From: Prorocentrum cordatum | Lineage: Eukaryota; Sar; Dinophyceae; Prorocentrales; Prorocentraceae | Direction of reading: 5' to 3' | Assembly: GCA_963575745.1 (NCBI GenBank) | Contig: CAUYUJ010017811.1 | Span: 37,501-101,500, forward strand | DNA: 64,000 bases | Shown here: positions 10,481 to 20,925 of the stretch, piece after piece | Layout: each line of letters begins with the position of its first letter | Numbering within the stretch: the stretch's first letter is position 1 | Notes under the pieces: generated by a model | Told to the model about the DNA's origin: nothing | What the model saw: the letters and a program-made list of their open reading frames with translations, nothing else | Databases searched by the model: none | Made by a program: the position numbers and the translations under genes

Positions 10481-10496
10481 GCGAAATACCCAACCA

Positions 10497-11170
10497 TCTG
10501 TATGCATGTCTGTATGTCTGTAAGTCTGTATGTCTGTATGTCTGCCTGTCTGTCTGCCTGTCTGTATGTATGCATATATATATATACATATATATATATA
10601 TGCATGCATGCATGCATGTAAGATATATATATATATATATGTGTGCGTGTGTGTATGCATGTATGTTTGTATGTATGTATGCATGTATGCATATATCGAT
10701 ATATGGGTGTGTATGCTTGTGTATATATGTTTGTATGCATGCATGCATGCGTGTATGTATGCATGCATGTACGTATGCATATGTGTATGTATGCATATGT
10801 GTATGAATGTATATGTATGTATGTATGCATGTACGTATGTATGTATGTATGTATGTATGTATGCATGTATGTATGTATGTATGTATGTATGTATGCATGC
10901 ATGCATGCATGCATGCATGCTTGCATGCATGTATATATTTATGTACGTACGTATATACGTATATATGTTTGTATGCGTGTATGTATGTATGCATGCATGC
11001 ATGCATGTATGTATTTATGTATGCGTGTATGTTTGTATGGGTACGTGTATGCATGAACGTGTCCATGCATGTATGCATGTATGCATGTATGCCGCATCCA
11101 CATATGTATGCATGCCTGTATGCATGCATGCATGTATGCATGTATGTATGGATGGATGTATGTGCATGCA
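10497..11170. repeat. (TGTC)n, (ATGC)n and (GTAT)n complex
   Basis: Tetranucleotide repeats, mainly GTAT and ATGC with TA-rich islands. Frames without stops give spurious Tyr/Met/Cys or His/Thr/Ile ORFs. Confidence 0.95.
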
Positions 11171-11460
11171 TGTATGTACTGTAATGTCTTGCAATGGAAT
11201 ATATTGTAATGTAGGGTAATGTAATGTAATGTAGTGTAATGTAATGCACTATAATGAAAGTTAATGGAATGGAAGGTAATGTAATGTAATGTAATGTAAT
11301 GTGATGTAGGGTAATGTAATGTAATGTAACGCACTGCACTGCAATGCAGTGCAATGCAATGTAATGTAATGCCATGTAATGTCATGTAATGCAGCAATGT
11401 AATGTAATGTAATGTAGTGTAATGTAATGTAGTGTCATATAATGTTATGTAATGTGTGTA
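11171..11460. repeat. (GTAAT)n pentanucleotide repeat
   Basis: About 50 GTAAT units with GCAAT, GTAGT and GTGAT variants. A GCAAY pentanucleotide array occurs at 21866-22095. Confidence 0.95.
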
Positions 11461-12174
11461 TGTATGCAGTTGTGCATCCCACAGTTGTGAGTATCGTCTT
11501 CACTGAAGCTCCCCATGAGGCCTCGAAAGCGTGACGGGTGTGCCGAACTGGGTGCGGGACGGCATGCGAATGCCGCCACTGGGCCTTAGGTGGAGCTCTC
11601 TAACGAAGCGTGTGAGGGGTGTGCGGACATGGACATGCGGAGGGCTGAGGCAGGGATAGGAGGAGGGCGGTTGGTGGGTGGAGGAGTGAGGAACGCGGGG
11701 CGCCGCTGATTCAAAACGAGGATCCAACACCACTGGATGGTTGCGGAAAAGGAGCCGCCTCCATCCGAGTAATTGTTCCGCAACTTTGAACTTCGGGTCG
11801 TAAAACTTGAGGGGGTCTCAAGTGGGAACCCCATTTTGACAAGGAGCCGCCCTCCATTGGCCAGCTGGTGTTCACCCACGACGGGGTTGCGGAGCCTTTT
11901 GACTTTTGCTTTTTTTGCCGCCTGCCCGTGGCACCCCGGTTTTGGCCTCTGTGCCGTTCGGCCTGTCAGGCACGTGCGCCCTCCGCCTAACGGTCGGTCT
12001 TGAGTCTTCTGGTCGTTCCCTCTCCCCCTTCCTCTCTCTCTCCCTGTCCTTGTCCTTGTCTCTTCCTCTCCCTCTCCCACTGAAGCAGAGGCCGCTGCCA
12101 CTGCTCAGTGGCTTCTGCTAGGAGAACAAAGGGATTGAAGTAGCTCTTGGGATTAGCTCTCCGCCAGTGCGCCC
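11461..12174. other. No gene recognised; weak satellite traces
   Basis: Positions 11740-11860 carry AAAAGGAGCCGCCTCCATCCG and AAGGAGCCGCCCTCCATTGG, recognisable pieces of the 84-bp satellite. The segment at 11707-11755 resembles 48718-48752 (CCAACAC followed by GGTTG). The rest is unassigned. A short TCCCTCTCTC tract lies near 12020-12080. Confidence 0.5.
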
Positions 12175-12549
12175 ATGTCCAGAACTATATCCTATCCCTC
12201 TCCTTCTTCCTTTCCATCTTCCTCTCCGTCTCCCGCCCTCTCCCCTCTCCCTCCCGCCCTTGACCCGGCCCAGGTGTCGGAAGGCAGGGTGAAGGCCAAT
12301 GAGGTGTACGACTTGATATCCCTGCCGCGGTTTACCGACGGCATCCCGCCGAAGGCCCTTCGGCACTGGGCCCCGCTTCGTCTCCTAGCCCTCCGATCGC
12401 CCACGGTCGCAGAAGGGGCGGAGGAAGTGGATGCTCCCTCGTCCTTGCTCACTTCTCTTCCTCTGGAGGTCTCCGGAGGCGCCCAGGTGTCTCCAGAGAG
12501 GTCTGCGGATATCTCGAGTGGAGACGTTTCTGGAGGTCCCTGTCGGTGA
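12175..12549 (+). CDS. Hypothetical 124-aa ORF
   Basis: Unrecognised. After a low-complexity Ser/Pro N-terminus (CCT-rich DNA, 12190-12260) residues 29-85 look like real protein: LDPAQVSEGRVKANEVYDLI, then PRFTDGIPPKALRHWAP and LRLLALRSPTVAEG. The start is uncertain because the first 28 codons are microsatellite. The ORF stops at 12549 and overlaps by four bases the ATG of the next ORF in a different frame, so the two could be exons or one frameshifted gene. No domain identified. Confidence 0.3.
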   Translation: MSRTISYPSPSSFPSSSPSPALSPLPPALDPAQVSEGRVKANEVYDLISLPRFTDGIPPKALRHWAPLRLLALRSPTVAEGAEEVDAPSSLLTSLPLEVSGGAQVSPERSADISSGDVSGGPCR

Positions 12550-12687
12550 CCTCCCGAGCAAAGGCGTCCAGATATTCGACAGAGAGCCAACCACATTCGA
12601 ACAATTCGGAAGAGCAGGAGGAGGAGAAGGCCGAGGAGGAGGAGGAGGAGGAGGAGGAGGAGGAGGAGGAGGAGGAGGAGGAGGAGG

Positions 12688-12733
<46 letters not shown>

Positions 12734-13085
12734 GGAGCAGTATCGAAATGCCACGTGCGGGGGATCTGCCACCGTCCACGTCGATGGCGAGGGCACCTTG
12801 GAATGTGCTCAGCTGTTGAGTAAGACCGACTGGAGTGGAGAACGGAGGGCCCACTGGTGGAGCGAGGTTTACTTTGGGCTCGGACTGGCCTTTTTCGCGA
12901 AGGGTTACTCCCAATTGCCATGCGCGTCGATTACAGACGGCCGCACTACCCACTGGGACTGGAATGACAGTCGAGAACCAGATCGACCAGTGAAGGATGA
13001 AGCTGCCTCTTTACGAGCTTCGGACGAAGACCTCCTCCTCGTTCAGGGGCTACACGAGACTGAGAGTATGAAGAAGGATTGTTAG
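12546..13085 (+). CDS. Hypothetical acidic 179-aa ORF
   Basis: Unrecognised. Residues about 22-64 are a Glu run then an Asp run from (GAG)n(GAT)n. The C-terminal 110 residues are non-repetitive and plausible: YRNATCGGSATVHVDGEGT, CAQLLSKTDWSGERRAHWW, EVYFGLGLAFFAKGYSQLP and DEDLLLVQGLHETESMKKDC, then TAG. There is no signal peptide or recognisable motif. The trinucleotide run interrupts an otherwise gene-like stretch, as occurs in real acidic proteins, but it could equally be non-coding DNA. Confidence 0.3.
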
Positions 13086-13284
13086 CGAGGACGGAAGGTC
13101 GCCCCGACTTCGAAGGATGGAGTGCCGCCTCTGAGGAAATACCCTAGCACCCCGCAGTTGCGGATAAGAGTGAGGGGGCGGCGGGGACGTCGGCATTCTG
13201 CGAGCCTCCGAAGAAGCCCGCTGCAGGCGCTTGATTTTCACACATTATTCAACGAGCCTGCTGCAGGAGCCGATTTCTTCGTTA

Positions 13285-13585
13285 CCAAAATGTGGGTGTG
13301 TCGCGGATGTGTCGCGGGTGGGTCGCGGGCCAGGTCGCGGGTAGGTCGCAGGTGTGTCGCGGGTGGGTCGCGGGTGGGTCGCGGACGGGTCGCGGGGTGG
13401 CTCTCGTTTGGTTCATGGGTGGATCGCGGGTGTGTCGCGGGGTGGGTCGCAGATGGGTCGCAGGTGGGTCGCTGAGTGGGTCGCGGGTAGGTCGCGGGTG
13501 GGTCGCGGACGGGTCGCGGGTGCGTCGCGGGTGGGTCGCGGGTGGGTCTCGGGTGGGTCGCGGGCCGGGTCGCGGGGGGGACGAC
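13285..13585. repeat. GGGTGGGTCGC minisatellite
   Basis: About 27 units of 10-12 bp. Adjacent units give four or more GGG runs separated by short loops on the plus strand, so G-quadruplex formation is expected. On the minus strand it reads as Arg/Asp/Pro/Thr-rich peptide. Confidence 0.9.
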
Positions 13586-13684
13586 GACAACAACAACGTA
13601 AGAATAAACATAATCCGCACTGTGGGGTCACACTTCACCCACACACCCAGGGACAGTGAATGACCGTTCGACCTTCTCACTCTG

Positions 13685-13954
13685 ATGATGGTGGATATAA
13701 TGTTCAGCAGATCGAGTTGCTGGACGATGATGGCGATGAGGTCGACACAGCTGCTCTTCTGTACACAGTGTGGGAGTAATGTGTCATACGTAATCAGGGC
13801 CAAGGCGTCTACATGTCTTCTAATCGGAGGTTGCAAAGGTAACGGCGAGAGTTATAACCTCAACATGCTCCTGAAAAAGGCCTGCGGCCCTCGTCCAGCG
13901 TCTCTCTCAAAAGTCCGCGTCGTCGAGGGTTTTAGACAGCTAGCCAAAGAGTGA
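13685..13954 (+). CDS. Hypothetical 89-aa ORF
   Basis: Unrecognised. The second half (SYVIRAKASTCLLIGG, ESYNLNMLLKKACGPRP, KVRVVEGFRQLAKE) has protein-like composition and ends at a TGA. No homologue is obvious and no splice or start evidence is decisive. Confidence 0.2.
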   Translation: MMVDIMFSRSSCWTMMAMRSTQLLFCTQCGSNVSYVIRAKASTCLLIGGCKGNGESYNLNMLLKKACGPRPASLSKVRVVEGFRQLAKE

Positions 13955-15120
13955 GGTGGAATCTGTTTCTAAACGGAACTGGAGGTGAAATTGCTGGTGG
14001 TCGAGAGGGTCTTTTAGGCGGAGTGGTGTCCCAAGGACACGTGACGCCGCCCAGTGTTGATCTCTCCCGAGATCTTGCTCCTCTTCGGCCCGACCAAGTC
14101 GGAGGCCGTGGACCTCGGGAGGTCCGTGCGAGAGGTGGCGTTGTCGCCTCGTATCGAACCTGGCGCCCAGGCCCAGCTGGGCCTTCGGGGCCCTTTTTCC
14201 TGGTTCTGCCCGTCGCCCTTCTGCGACAAAAGGGCCCTTGTTTTTTGCCGTTGCATGTGTTCATGGGGTGGACCCATGCGTGCTCCCTAGCCAGCGAAGA
14301 GGGGATGGAAGAGGAGGATGAGGAGGAGGAGGAGGAAGAGAAGGAAGTTCCCCCCTCGTCGGCGTGTCCCTGCCCGTGGCGCGGTGGCTGGTTGCGTCCT
14401 CCCCACTCGTCGTGCCGCATTCGTGTCTGGCCCAGCGGCGGGACGTATGGTGGGGAGCCCAGAGGGCTCCCCGGTCGTCCTCGACGACAAAACATGATGC
14501 GAAAGTGGAGGGGCACGTTTCTATCGACAAAAAGCGAGGCGCTTCCGAAAGGGGAGATTAATTTACTATCCCTCAGCAAGAACAACTCAGCAAGTTGACG
14601 TCGGCTGCCCAATAGCAAAGGACAGCGTTGGACGCACAAGAATCTCTGAGTGCCAAGATGACGGCGAGAACCGTGCATTGGCTGCCCTCCTGCCGCTCCG
14701 AGCCTAACGTAGCCTTACAAAAAAGGGTTCGCGAAGCTGCTTCAATGAGAGTTTTTTCCCGTCCCTGGATGGAGCATTCCACGCGTTTCGTCTTTCTAGC
14801 AATTTGGGCTCGTGTGAAGGCCGCCATTGATTTGGAACAGCGCAGCGTCGGCTGCAGGAGCAGGAAGCAGCATACTTCGAAATGAATTTGGAATTTGGAA
14901 TGGTCGCACCTCTTCGATGCGGGCGGGTAACAGGACGAGGAAGAGGAGGATGGAGAAGAGGGCACCCCTTGACCATTCAGTTTCATGCGCGTTACAGCGG
15001 ACAAGCGGTGACCACGGGGACAACGACGACGAGCACTGCGGCGACCAGCATTGACGATACTCCAGTGTGATTTGCAGCCTTTTGCGACCTTGCGAGAAAA
15101 TTGCGGCAGTGCATCGGTTC
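13955..15120. other. No gene recognised
   Basis: GC-rich, unique-looking sequence. ORFs on both strands (for example 13951-14598 plus and 13932-14678 minus) overlap and show no domain. A short (GAG)n patch lies at 14300-14345. I cannot support a gene here. Confidence 0.5.
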
Positions 15121-15382
15121 TCCATCGTCGTCATCATCGTCGTTACCACCTCCAGTGTCACTATCATCACAGTCATCATCGTCATCCTAATCCTCATCCT
15201 CAGCACCGTCATCACAGCCTTCATCATGGTCATACTAGTTCTCATCATCATTGTCACCATCGTCACCATCGCCGTAACCATGACGTCATCACCATCGCCG
15301 ACGTCATTGTCACCGTCATTATCATTATCATCATCATAATCATCACCATCACCATTACCATCACCATCACCATCATCATCAC

Positions 15383-15433
<51 letters not shown>

Positions 15434-15695
15434 TGTTATCACCATCATCATCATCCTCATCCTCATCCCCATCCTCATCATAATCATCATCATCGTTATC
15501 ACCATCCTTGTCAGTATTGTTGTTACTGTGGTCACTCTCATCGTCACCATCATCATCACCATCATCATCATCGTCGTCGTCATCATTATCATCATCATCG
15601 TCATAACCAGTATCATCATCATCGTCATCATTTTGTAACATCGTCATCACTATCACCATCATCATCATCGTCATCGTCATCAGCATCATCGTCAC

Positions 15696-15763
<68 letters not shown>

Positions 15764-15842
15764 CCATCATCATCACCATCATCACCATCATCATTATCAT
15801 CATCATCACCATCACCATCATCACCATCACCATCATCATCAG
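15121..15842. repeat. (ATC)n trinucleotide repeat
   Basis: About 700 bp of ATC with ACC, CTC and GTC variants, the reverse complement of the (GAT)n seen elsewhere. It gives His/Ile-rich ORFs on the plus strand and Asp/Met-rich ones on the minus strand. It directly abuts the retrotransposon remnant. Confidence 0.95.
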
Positions 15843-17235
15843 GGACTGCCTCGAGAAGGCCGCCTGGGATGCCGCGCGCATCCAGTCCGCTGATCGACCC
15901 CCCGGTTCGGACGCGGATGAGCGGTGCAAGCGGGCCATGGCCGTGGTCACAGACGACGGTATCAAGCGGGCCAACGGCGTGCTGCTGGGCACGCCGAGGC
16001 TCGCCCGGTCGAGCGAGCTCGCCAAGGAGATGCTCGACCTCGTTGCCGTCGACGCTGACGCAGAGCAGCGGGCCGCGACAGCGCGCGCCGTCGCCGGCGC
16101 AGCGGCGGAGCGCGCCGCTTGCATGCCGACTGAGCGCCGCGCCGTGCGGGGCCTCGTGGCATGGGCAGCGCCGGGCCCGCGCGGCTGGCTCGGCCACGCA
16201 CCGCGCGGGCGGGAGCGACGCGGCGGGCGCGGGGGTCCAGGCCGCCAGCAAGGGCGCAGGGGGCTGCCGCCAGAGGCGCCCCAGGGGCCGCTGGGCGCGC
16301 TGCTGGTGGGGCCGCGGAGGCTGCCGAGCCCAGTCCCGCGCCCGCCGCCGCGGGTGCGGCGCCGAGCTCCGAGTCCAGGGCAATTGACGAGATGTTTGGT
16401 TCCGTTTCTGGCTCGGGCGGCGCGGGCGCCGCCGCCTCCAGCGCGCCTTCCAGCTCGGCGGCCGCTGGTGCAGCAGGACATGGAGGGCGTGCGCCGGCGG
16501 CTATCGGGTCGTCTGTTCCGAGGCACTGATGCGCGCCGCGCAGGGCGGCCGTGGCTTATCCTGGAGGCCGACGACGTGCGGAAGGCGAACCTGCTGTCGC
16601 ACGCGGACAGGGGCAACGGCGCCTTCTGGCTGGCGATTCCGCTTCAATACCAGCGTTGGATGCAGGCCAGCACGGCGTTGTGGCAGATGGCCTTCTGCCG
16701 CCACCTGGGCGCGGTACTCGCCCCGCCCGGGGCCGCGTGCTGCCTGCAGCGCGCTGTTGCGGTCGACAACGTTGGCGAGGCCACGCGAGACTGCGGCGCG
16801 CCGCACGGCCGCCGCGCCGCCCACGCTCTGGCGTGCTCCCGCAGCGCCATCCGCCTGCGAGCGCACACTGTCGCCGTGCGCAGCCTCGAGGACGAGCTGC
16901 GCGCCGCGGGGGCCGTCGTGGACATCGAGCGCCAGATTCTCGAGCTACATCGTTCAGACTTGACGGGTCAATTCGCGACGCGATCATGGAGCATGTCGTG
17001 GGTTTCCTGGCCTCCGCTCGCGTCAACGTCCGGGCGCCCGCGGCCAACCGGGTCGCAGGCGCCGCGGCGGCGGCGGGCGGCCGCGCTCGTCTGCTGCGTT
17101 GCCGTCGAGGTTTGCGGGCGCCTCAGCGAGGGTGCGGCGATGGTCATGGCCGAGCGCGCGGCCACGTCGCGCCTGCACGGGTGTCCACGGCGACCGCCAG
17201 GGTACGACGGCGCGCGCGCTCGCGGAACGCATTAG
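15842..17235 (+). pseudogene. Non-LTR retrotransposon ORF2 remnant lacking the RT core
   Basis: The plus-strand frame used at 15937 reads DERCKRAMAVVTDDGIKRA and LLGTPRLARSSELAKEMLDL (15910-16050), resembling the linker between endonuclease and RT in GC-rich dinoflagellate LINEs. After a shifted, Gly/Ala-rich stretch (16160-16520) the frame resumes with WMQASTALWQMAFCRHLGAV, then DCGAPHGRRAAHALAC (16791-16838), which fits the post-RT Cys/His knuckle. LRAHTVAVRSLEDELRAAG (16855-16911) and VAVEVCGRLSEGAAMVMAER (17101-17160) fit the conserved tail. The RT palm and thumb, including the catalytic YADD-type box, is absent, so an internal deletion is likely. Longest open stretch: 15937-17235, 432 aa. 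The assignment rests on remembered family patterns, not an alignment. Confidence 0.5.
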
Positions 17236-17340
17236 CACGATGGTCGTGTTGTGGTGCGCTTACACGAACCTGGCGGCGTCGGGGCAGTGTGCGCCCGAGC
17301 GCGCTCTTTCGGCGAGGCATACCAGGACAAGTCAGCGATC

Positions 17341-17518
17341 TGGAGGCGTTCAGATCATCACCAACCTCCTTATCATCACCGCCACCATCATCATCACCAT
17401 CCTCGTCTTCTTCTTATCCTTTGCCTTCGTCATCGCGATCGACACGATAGTCGTCATTTCCATCGCTACTGTCGTCGCTATCGTCGTTGTCATCATCGTT
17501 ATCGTCGTCGTTGTCGTC
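17341..17518. repeat. (ATC)n / (GTC)n repeat
   Basis: ATC-, TCC- and GTC-rich low complexity, directly upstream of a pyrimidine-CAG sequence at 17521-17538. Confidence 0.8.
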
Positions 17519-17538
17519 CGCGCTCCCCCCCTCGGCAG

Positions 17539-17631
17539 GTGGGGAGGAAGATGGGCTTCGCTGTGGGCGAGAAGATCGACGTGTTCTCCTCGAAGCAGCA
17601 GCGGACGCTCACCGTGGGCCCTTCCTGCTGA
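17539..17631 (+). CDS. Possible exon with SH3-like/Tudor-like start
   Basis: A pyrimidine tract ending CCCCCTCGGCAG at 17538 looks like a 3' splice site. The following frame reads VGRKMGFAVGEKIDVFSSKQ and QRTLTVGPSC before TGA (ATG at 17551). Dinoflagellate proteins often carry a short beta-barrel module of the type FxVGDxVxVxSxSxxxW; this matches its first half, but the expected Trp is missing. It could be a decayed exon. A second CAG follows at about 17643. Confidence 0.25.
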   Translation: MGRKMGFAVGEKIDVFSSKQQRTLTVGPSC

Positions 17632-17699
17632 CCCCCCGCCCTGTGCAGCCCACCTCCCCACATCTGCTGAAGTACTTCTTGGTTCAGGCGGAGGAGGAA

Positions 17700-17785
17700 T
17701 ACTATGATGATGATGCTGATGATGATGATGTTGAGGAGGAGGATGATGAGGATGAGGAGGGGGAGGAGGAATCTGAGGGAGCAGG
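17700..17785. repeat. (GAT)n(GAG)n microsatellite
   Basis: Short GAT then GAG run. From 17786 to 18687 I see no supportable gene; the interval holds a G run (18020-18028) and an (AG)n run (18539-18562). Confidence 0.85.
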
Positions 17786-18538
17786 GAGGAAGGCTCGAGG
17801 TTGTGTAGACGCTGTTGGTCATCCTTGGACGTCCAGGGGTGTTTGATGGTCTTTGGAAGCCCATGGAGGACGCTGGGAAGGAGGAGGTGACGAGCAGGGC
17901 GGGGACTGGGAGTAGTTTGCGGCAGGAAGGGAAGGATGCGCTTTATCCCTTACCAGTCGGAATCTCTTCACTCCCTCCAGCGGACGATGCTGGCGCCGCA
18001 CGCTGGTCATTTTTTTTTTGGGGGGGGAAGTAGAAGATTGAGGAGAAGGAGGGTGTATGCATCAGACAACAAGGACGATGACGACGATAAGGACAAAAAA
18101 GGCATTCAATGGAAGAGTAAGAGGATGATGAGGGGCAAGAGGAATCCAACGGGAAGATGGAAGCGCAGACTGATAATGCGGAATAATGATGCGGAGGAGG
18201 AGTCTGTGTGTTGATGGGCACGCGGCCGTCGATCTTGCCGCTGGTCGCCCTTCGTTCCAGGGCTTCCACTTCACAAGCCCGAAGCAGGGCGTCCACTCGG
18301 TGCGTTTCTCTGGTGAGTGTTCGTTGCAGCGCGTCCATTTCTACGGAGCCTCCGATAGGGCGCGTACCCGCCGCGGCCCCCATGGTGCGACAAAGCAGGT
18401 TTCCAAGCTTCGAATTAGGCAGGTGACGTCGTTCGAAGCAGCGATCGATCGGTTGCACAGGTTCGCCGCAGCCCGCAGTATCCACGTGAAGTCGATCGGC
18501 CGAGGGGGCGGAGGGAAAGAGCTGGCACAATGGGATTT

Positions 18539-18562
18539 AGAGAGAGAGAGAGAGAGAGAGAG
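18539..18562. repeat. (AG)n dinucleotide repeat
   Basis: Twelve AG units. A similar run lies at 36872-36893. Confidence 0.95.
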
Positions 18563-18685
18563 GGAACACATGTGCTAGTGCACGTGCACACCGTATATGT
18601 GGAAGTGGGCAGAGTACTTCGATAGCAGCCCTTACGCAGGCATACCATTAGTTTTCAAATCGCGCTATCTTTGCAGGAGAAAGGG

Positions 18686-18703
18686 GATGATGATGCTGAT
18701 GAT

Positions 18704-18734
<31 letters not shown>

Positions 18735-18782
18735 ATGATGATGAGGACGAGGATGATGATGAGGAGGACGAGAAGGAAGAAA
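18686..18782. repeat. (GAT)n / (GAG)n microsatellite
   Basis: GAT and GCT triplets, then GAG-rich. From 18783 to 19198 there is no recognisable gene. Confidence 0.85.
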
Positions 18783-19198
18783 ACTAGGAGTTCGTCAGGC
18801 GACGAGGATGAGGAAGAATAGACACAGAATTCAGTTGACGCCGTCTCGGCTCGCTCAGAGTTGCAGAGGCTGTCGTTTTCTGGCATTGGGCAGCCCTTGG
18901 GTGCGGGTGCAGGCTCACATTTTTTGCTGGGAGGGGCGGTGCAAGTGGCAACTGCGTCTGAGAAAGCAGCAGCTGCATCCTCTTCCACCCTCCTCTCTCC
19001 TCCCTTGCTCCTCCCCTTCTCCTCGTCCTCCCCTGGGGCCGGCGTGTGTGTGGCCGGGCGGCAGAAGTCTCAGTCGAGTTCTGCGCTGCGGCTGTCTCGG
19101 GAGCAGGTCCTTCTATCATGACGAAGTTCGTCAGAGACAAGGGCGCCGACGGGGACGACTCAGGACGCCCCCCATAATCTTTTTGAGTGGGACGACGG

Positions 19199-19285
19199 GA
19201 ACGCAAAGGAGGAGGAGGAGGAGGAGGAGGAGAAGGAGGAGGAGGAGGAGGAGGAGGGGGATGAGGGGGAGGAAGAGGAGGAGGC
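19199..19285. repeat. (GGA)n purine tract
   Basis: GGA units with GGG interruptions. Confidence 0.85.
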
Positions 19286-19484
19286 GAGGCGGGGGAGGAG
19301 CGAGGAACGAGGAACTAGGAGAGAGGAGGGGAGGCTGAAGGATAAAGTTCGTGTTCACTGCCCCGCTCACTCAGGCTTTTCCCTCCTCACTCCTGCTTTC
19401 TCTCGCAGTGCAGAAGGCGCGCTGTCGCCCAGCACCGGGAGAGTGCCTTGAGCACGAGGTGCTCCGTCAGAAAAGTGCTTCCCT

Positions 19485-19713
19485 CCTCCTCCTCCTACTC
19501 TCTCTTTCTCTTTCCCTCTCCATCTCTCTCTCTCTCTATCTCTCTTTCCTACTAGTTGGCCTACCTACCTTTCTAATATCATCTTCGTTAGTTAGCATTG
19601 GTGCCATTTTGTTGTTGCTGTTCCCTACCTCTCTCTTTCTCTTTTTTTCCCTCTCGCTCTCTCCCTCCCCGTTGCTCCTCATTTATCCTCCCTTACTCTT
19701 CCTTCCTCTGCCT
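19485..19713 (+). repeat. Pyrimidine-rich (CT)n tract upstream of the spliced-leader relic
   Basis: CTC/TCT-rich on the plus strand, running into CCTCTGCCT and then the spliced-leader-like sequence. The tract followed by CCGTAG also fits a 3' splice acceptor, so new leader RNA could be trans-spliced here if the locus is transcribed. Confidence 0.75.
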
Positions 19714-19735
19714 TCCGTAGTCGTTTTGGCTCAAG
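19714..19735 (+). other. Relict dinoflagellate spliced leader (DinoSL)
   Basis: The 22 bases begin TCCGTAG and end TTTTGGCTCAAG. Against the 22-nt dinoflagellate leader (DCCGTAGCC, A, then TTTTGGCTCAAG) only the C at position 8 and the A at position 10 differ, giving 20 of 22. The base after AAG is C rather than the GT donor expected in an SL RNA gene, so this is the leader of a trans-spliced mRNA that was reverse transcribed and reinserted, not an SL gene. A match this good is very unlikely by chance in 64 kb. Confidence 0.85.
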
Positions 19736-19771
19736 CGCCGAACTGAGGCAGTTTGTTATGACATTTGTTCA

Positions 19772-20311
19772 TTGGTGTTGTACGCGGCAATTGTTGGTCA
19801 ATGTACCGCGCGCCCAGATCATTCATCCATGCTTGGTGGAAGCTTTACCATGTGTTTTTCGCCATGCAAGTCGGACCGTACCCTGGGAATAACACATGCA
19901 CATCGCCCGCCATTTTCACACACCATCTGCATAGCCCAAGTACAGAACTTCTGTGTGAATGCACGTCGCATGCTGCCAGTGCTGACCTGCACATGCTTGA
20001 TGCACAATTCATTCGAGTCGTGTCTTCAGCGCCACCGTAATGCTGATACCCGCTTTCGTCACCGCTTTTCCCTTCTAGACGCGGTGCACGGTGCAGCCCA
20101 CATTGGGCGCTTCTCATCCCATGCCAGACGTTCTCTGAATCAAGCATGCACGGATGCTACTGCTGCGCGTCATCGAGAGCGGTGCGATGCTGACATCCAT
20201 GAGCCACAAGACATTCTGGCTCTGTGTTTGTCGACCCCTTCTACGCTACGCCTTGCAACGACGCGCACACACAAGTTTCCAGTGGAATTGCATGTCGTAG
20301 TTCCGCCGTAA
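19772..20311 (+). CDS. Hypothetical 179-aa ORF downstream of the SL relic
   Basis: The ORF starts 36 bases 3' of the relic and stops at 20311. The sequence is non-repetitive, Cys/His/Arg-rich (CFSPCKSDRTLGITHAHRP, VQNFCVNARRMLPVLTCTC, RHRFSLLDAVHGAAHIGRF), with no recognisable domain. An upstream ATG at 19757 opens a shorter competing frame. If the relic marks a retroposed mRNA, this interval is its body and the ORF may be the original reading frame or its decayed form. I see no poly(A) or target-site duplication downstream. Confidence 0.35.
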   Translation: MVLYAAIVGQCTARPDHSSMLGGSFTMCFSPCKSDRTLGITHAHRPPFSHTICIAQVQNFCVNARRMLPVLTCTCLMHNSFESCLQRHRNADTRFRHRFSLLDAVHGAAHIGRFSSHARRSLNQACTDATAARHRERCDADIHEPQDILALCLSTPSTLRLATTRTHKFPVELHVVVPP

Positions 20312-20567
20312 TGCCGCTACATACAATGGTAGCGCGACGCCCTCTTGGGCGGCAGCGCCCTCAGCGAGGAACGCACAGCGGACTTTGCTGGCCACCCCTG
20401 CCTGTTCCTCCAGGACTGCAGGCTCCTGGCCCCTTGCACTGGACTGACCCCCCCACCCCTATTTTTCTCCTTCTGCGTTGAATTCGTCCTTGTTTCTTGG
20501 GGACGGGCTGCGCTCATCTCGACAGTCCTTACGTTGTGAGCGAGCGAGTGAGCGATGAGCACGAGGA

Positions 20568-20574
20568 AAGGGGG

Positions 20575-20618
<44 letters not shown>

Positions 20619-20703
20619 CTGATTATGATGATGGTGGTGGTGGTGGTGGTGGTGGTGATGATGATGATGGTGGTGGTGGTGGTGGTGATGATGATGATGA
20701 GGA

Positions 20704-20744
<41 letters not shown>

Positions 20745-20755
20745 ATGATGATGAC

Positions 20756-20802
<47 letters not shown>

Positions 20803-20925
20803 GGAGGAGGAGGAGGAGGAGGAGGCGGAGGCGGAGGCGGAGGAGGAGGAGGAGGAAGAGGAGGAGGAGGATAAGGAGGAGGAGGAGGATTAGGAGGAGG
20901 AGGAGGAGGAGGAGGATTAGGAGTG
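20568..20925. repeat. (GAT)n, (GGT)n and (GGA)n microsatellite
   Basis: Long GAT run, GGT patches, GCT, more GAT, then GGA to about 20925. ORFs are artefacts. 20926-21343 has no recognisable gene. Confidence 0.95.

Noticed and set aside
10452-11375. His/Thr/Tyr-rich ORFs over tetranucleotide repeats
   Set aside because: They are direct products of (ATGT)n, (ATGC)n and (GTAAT)n.
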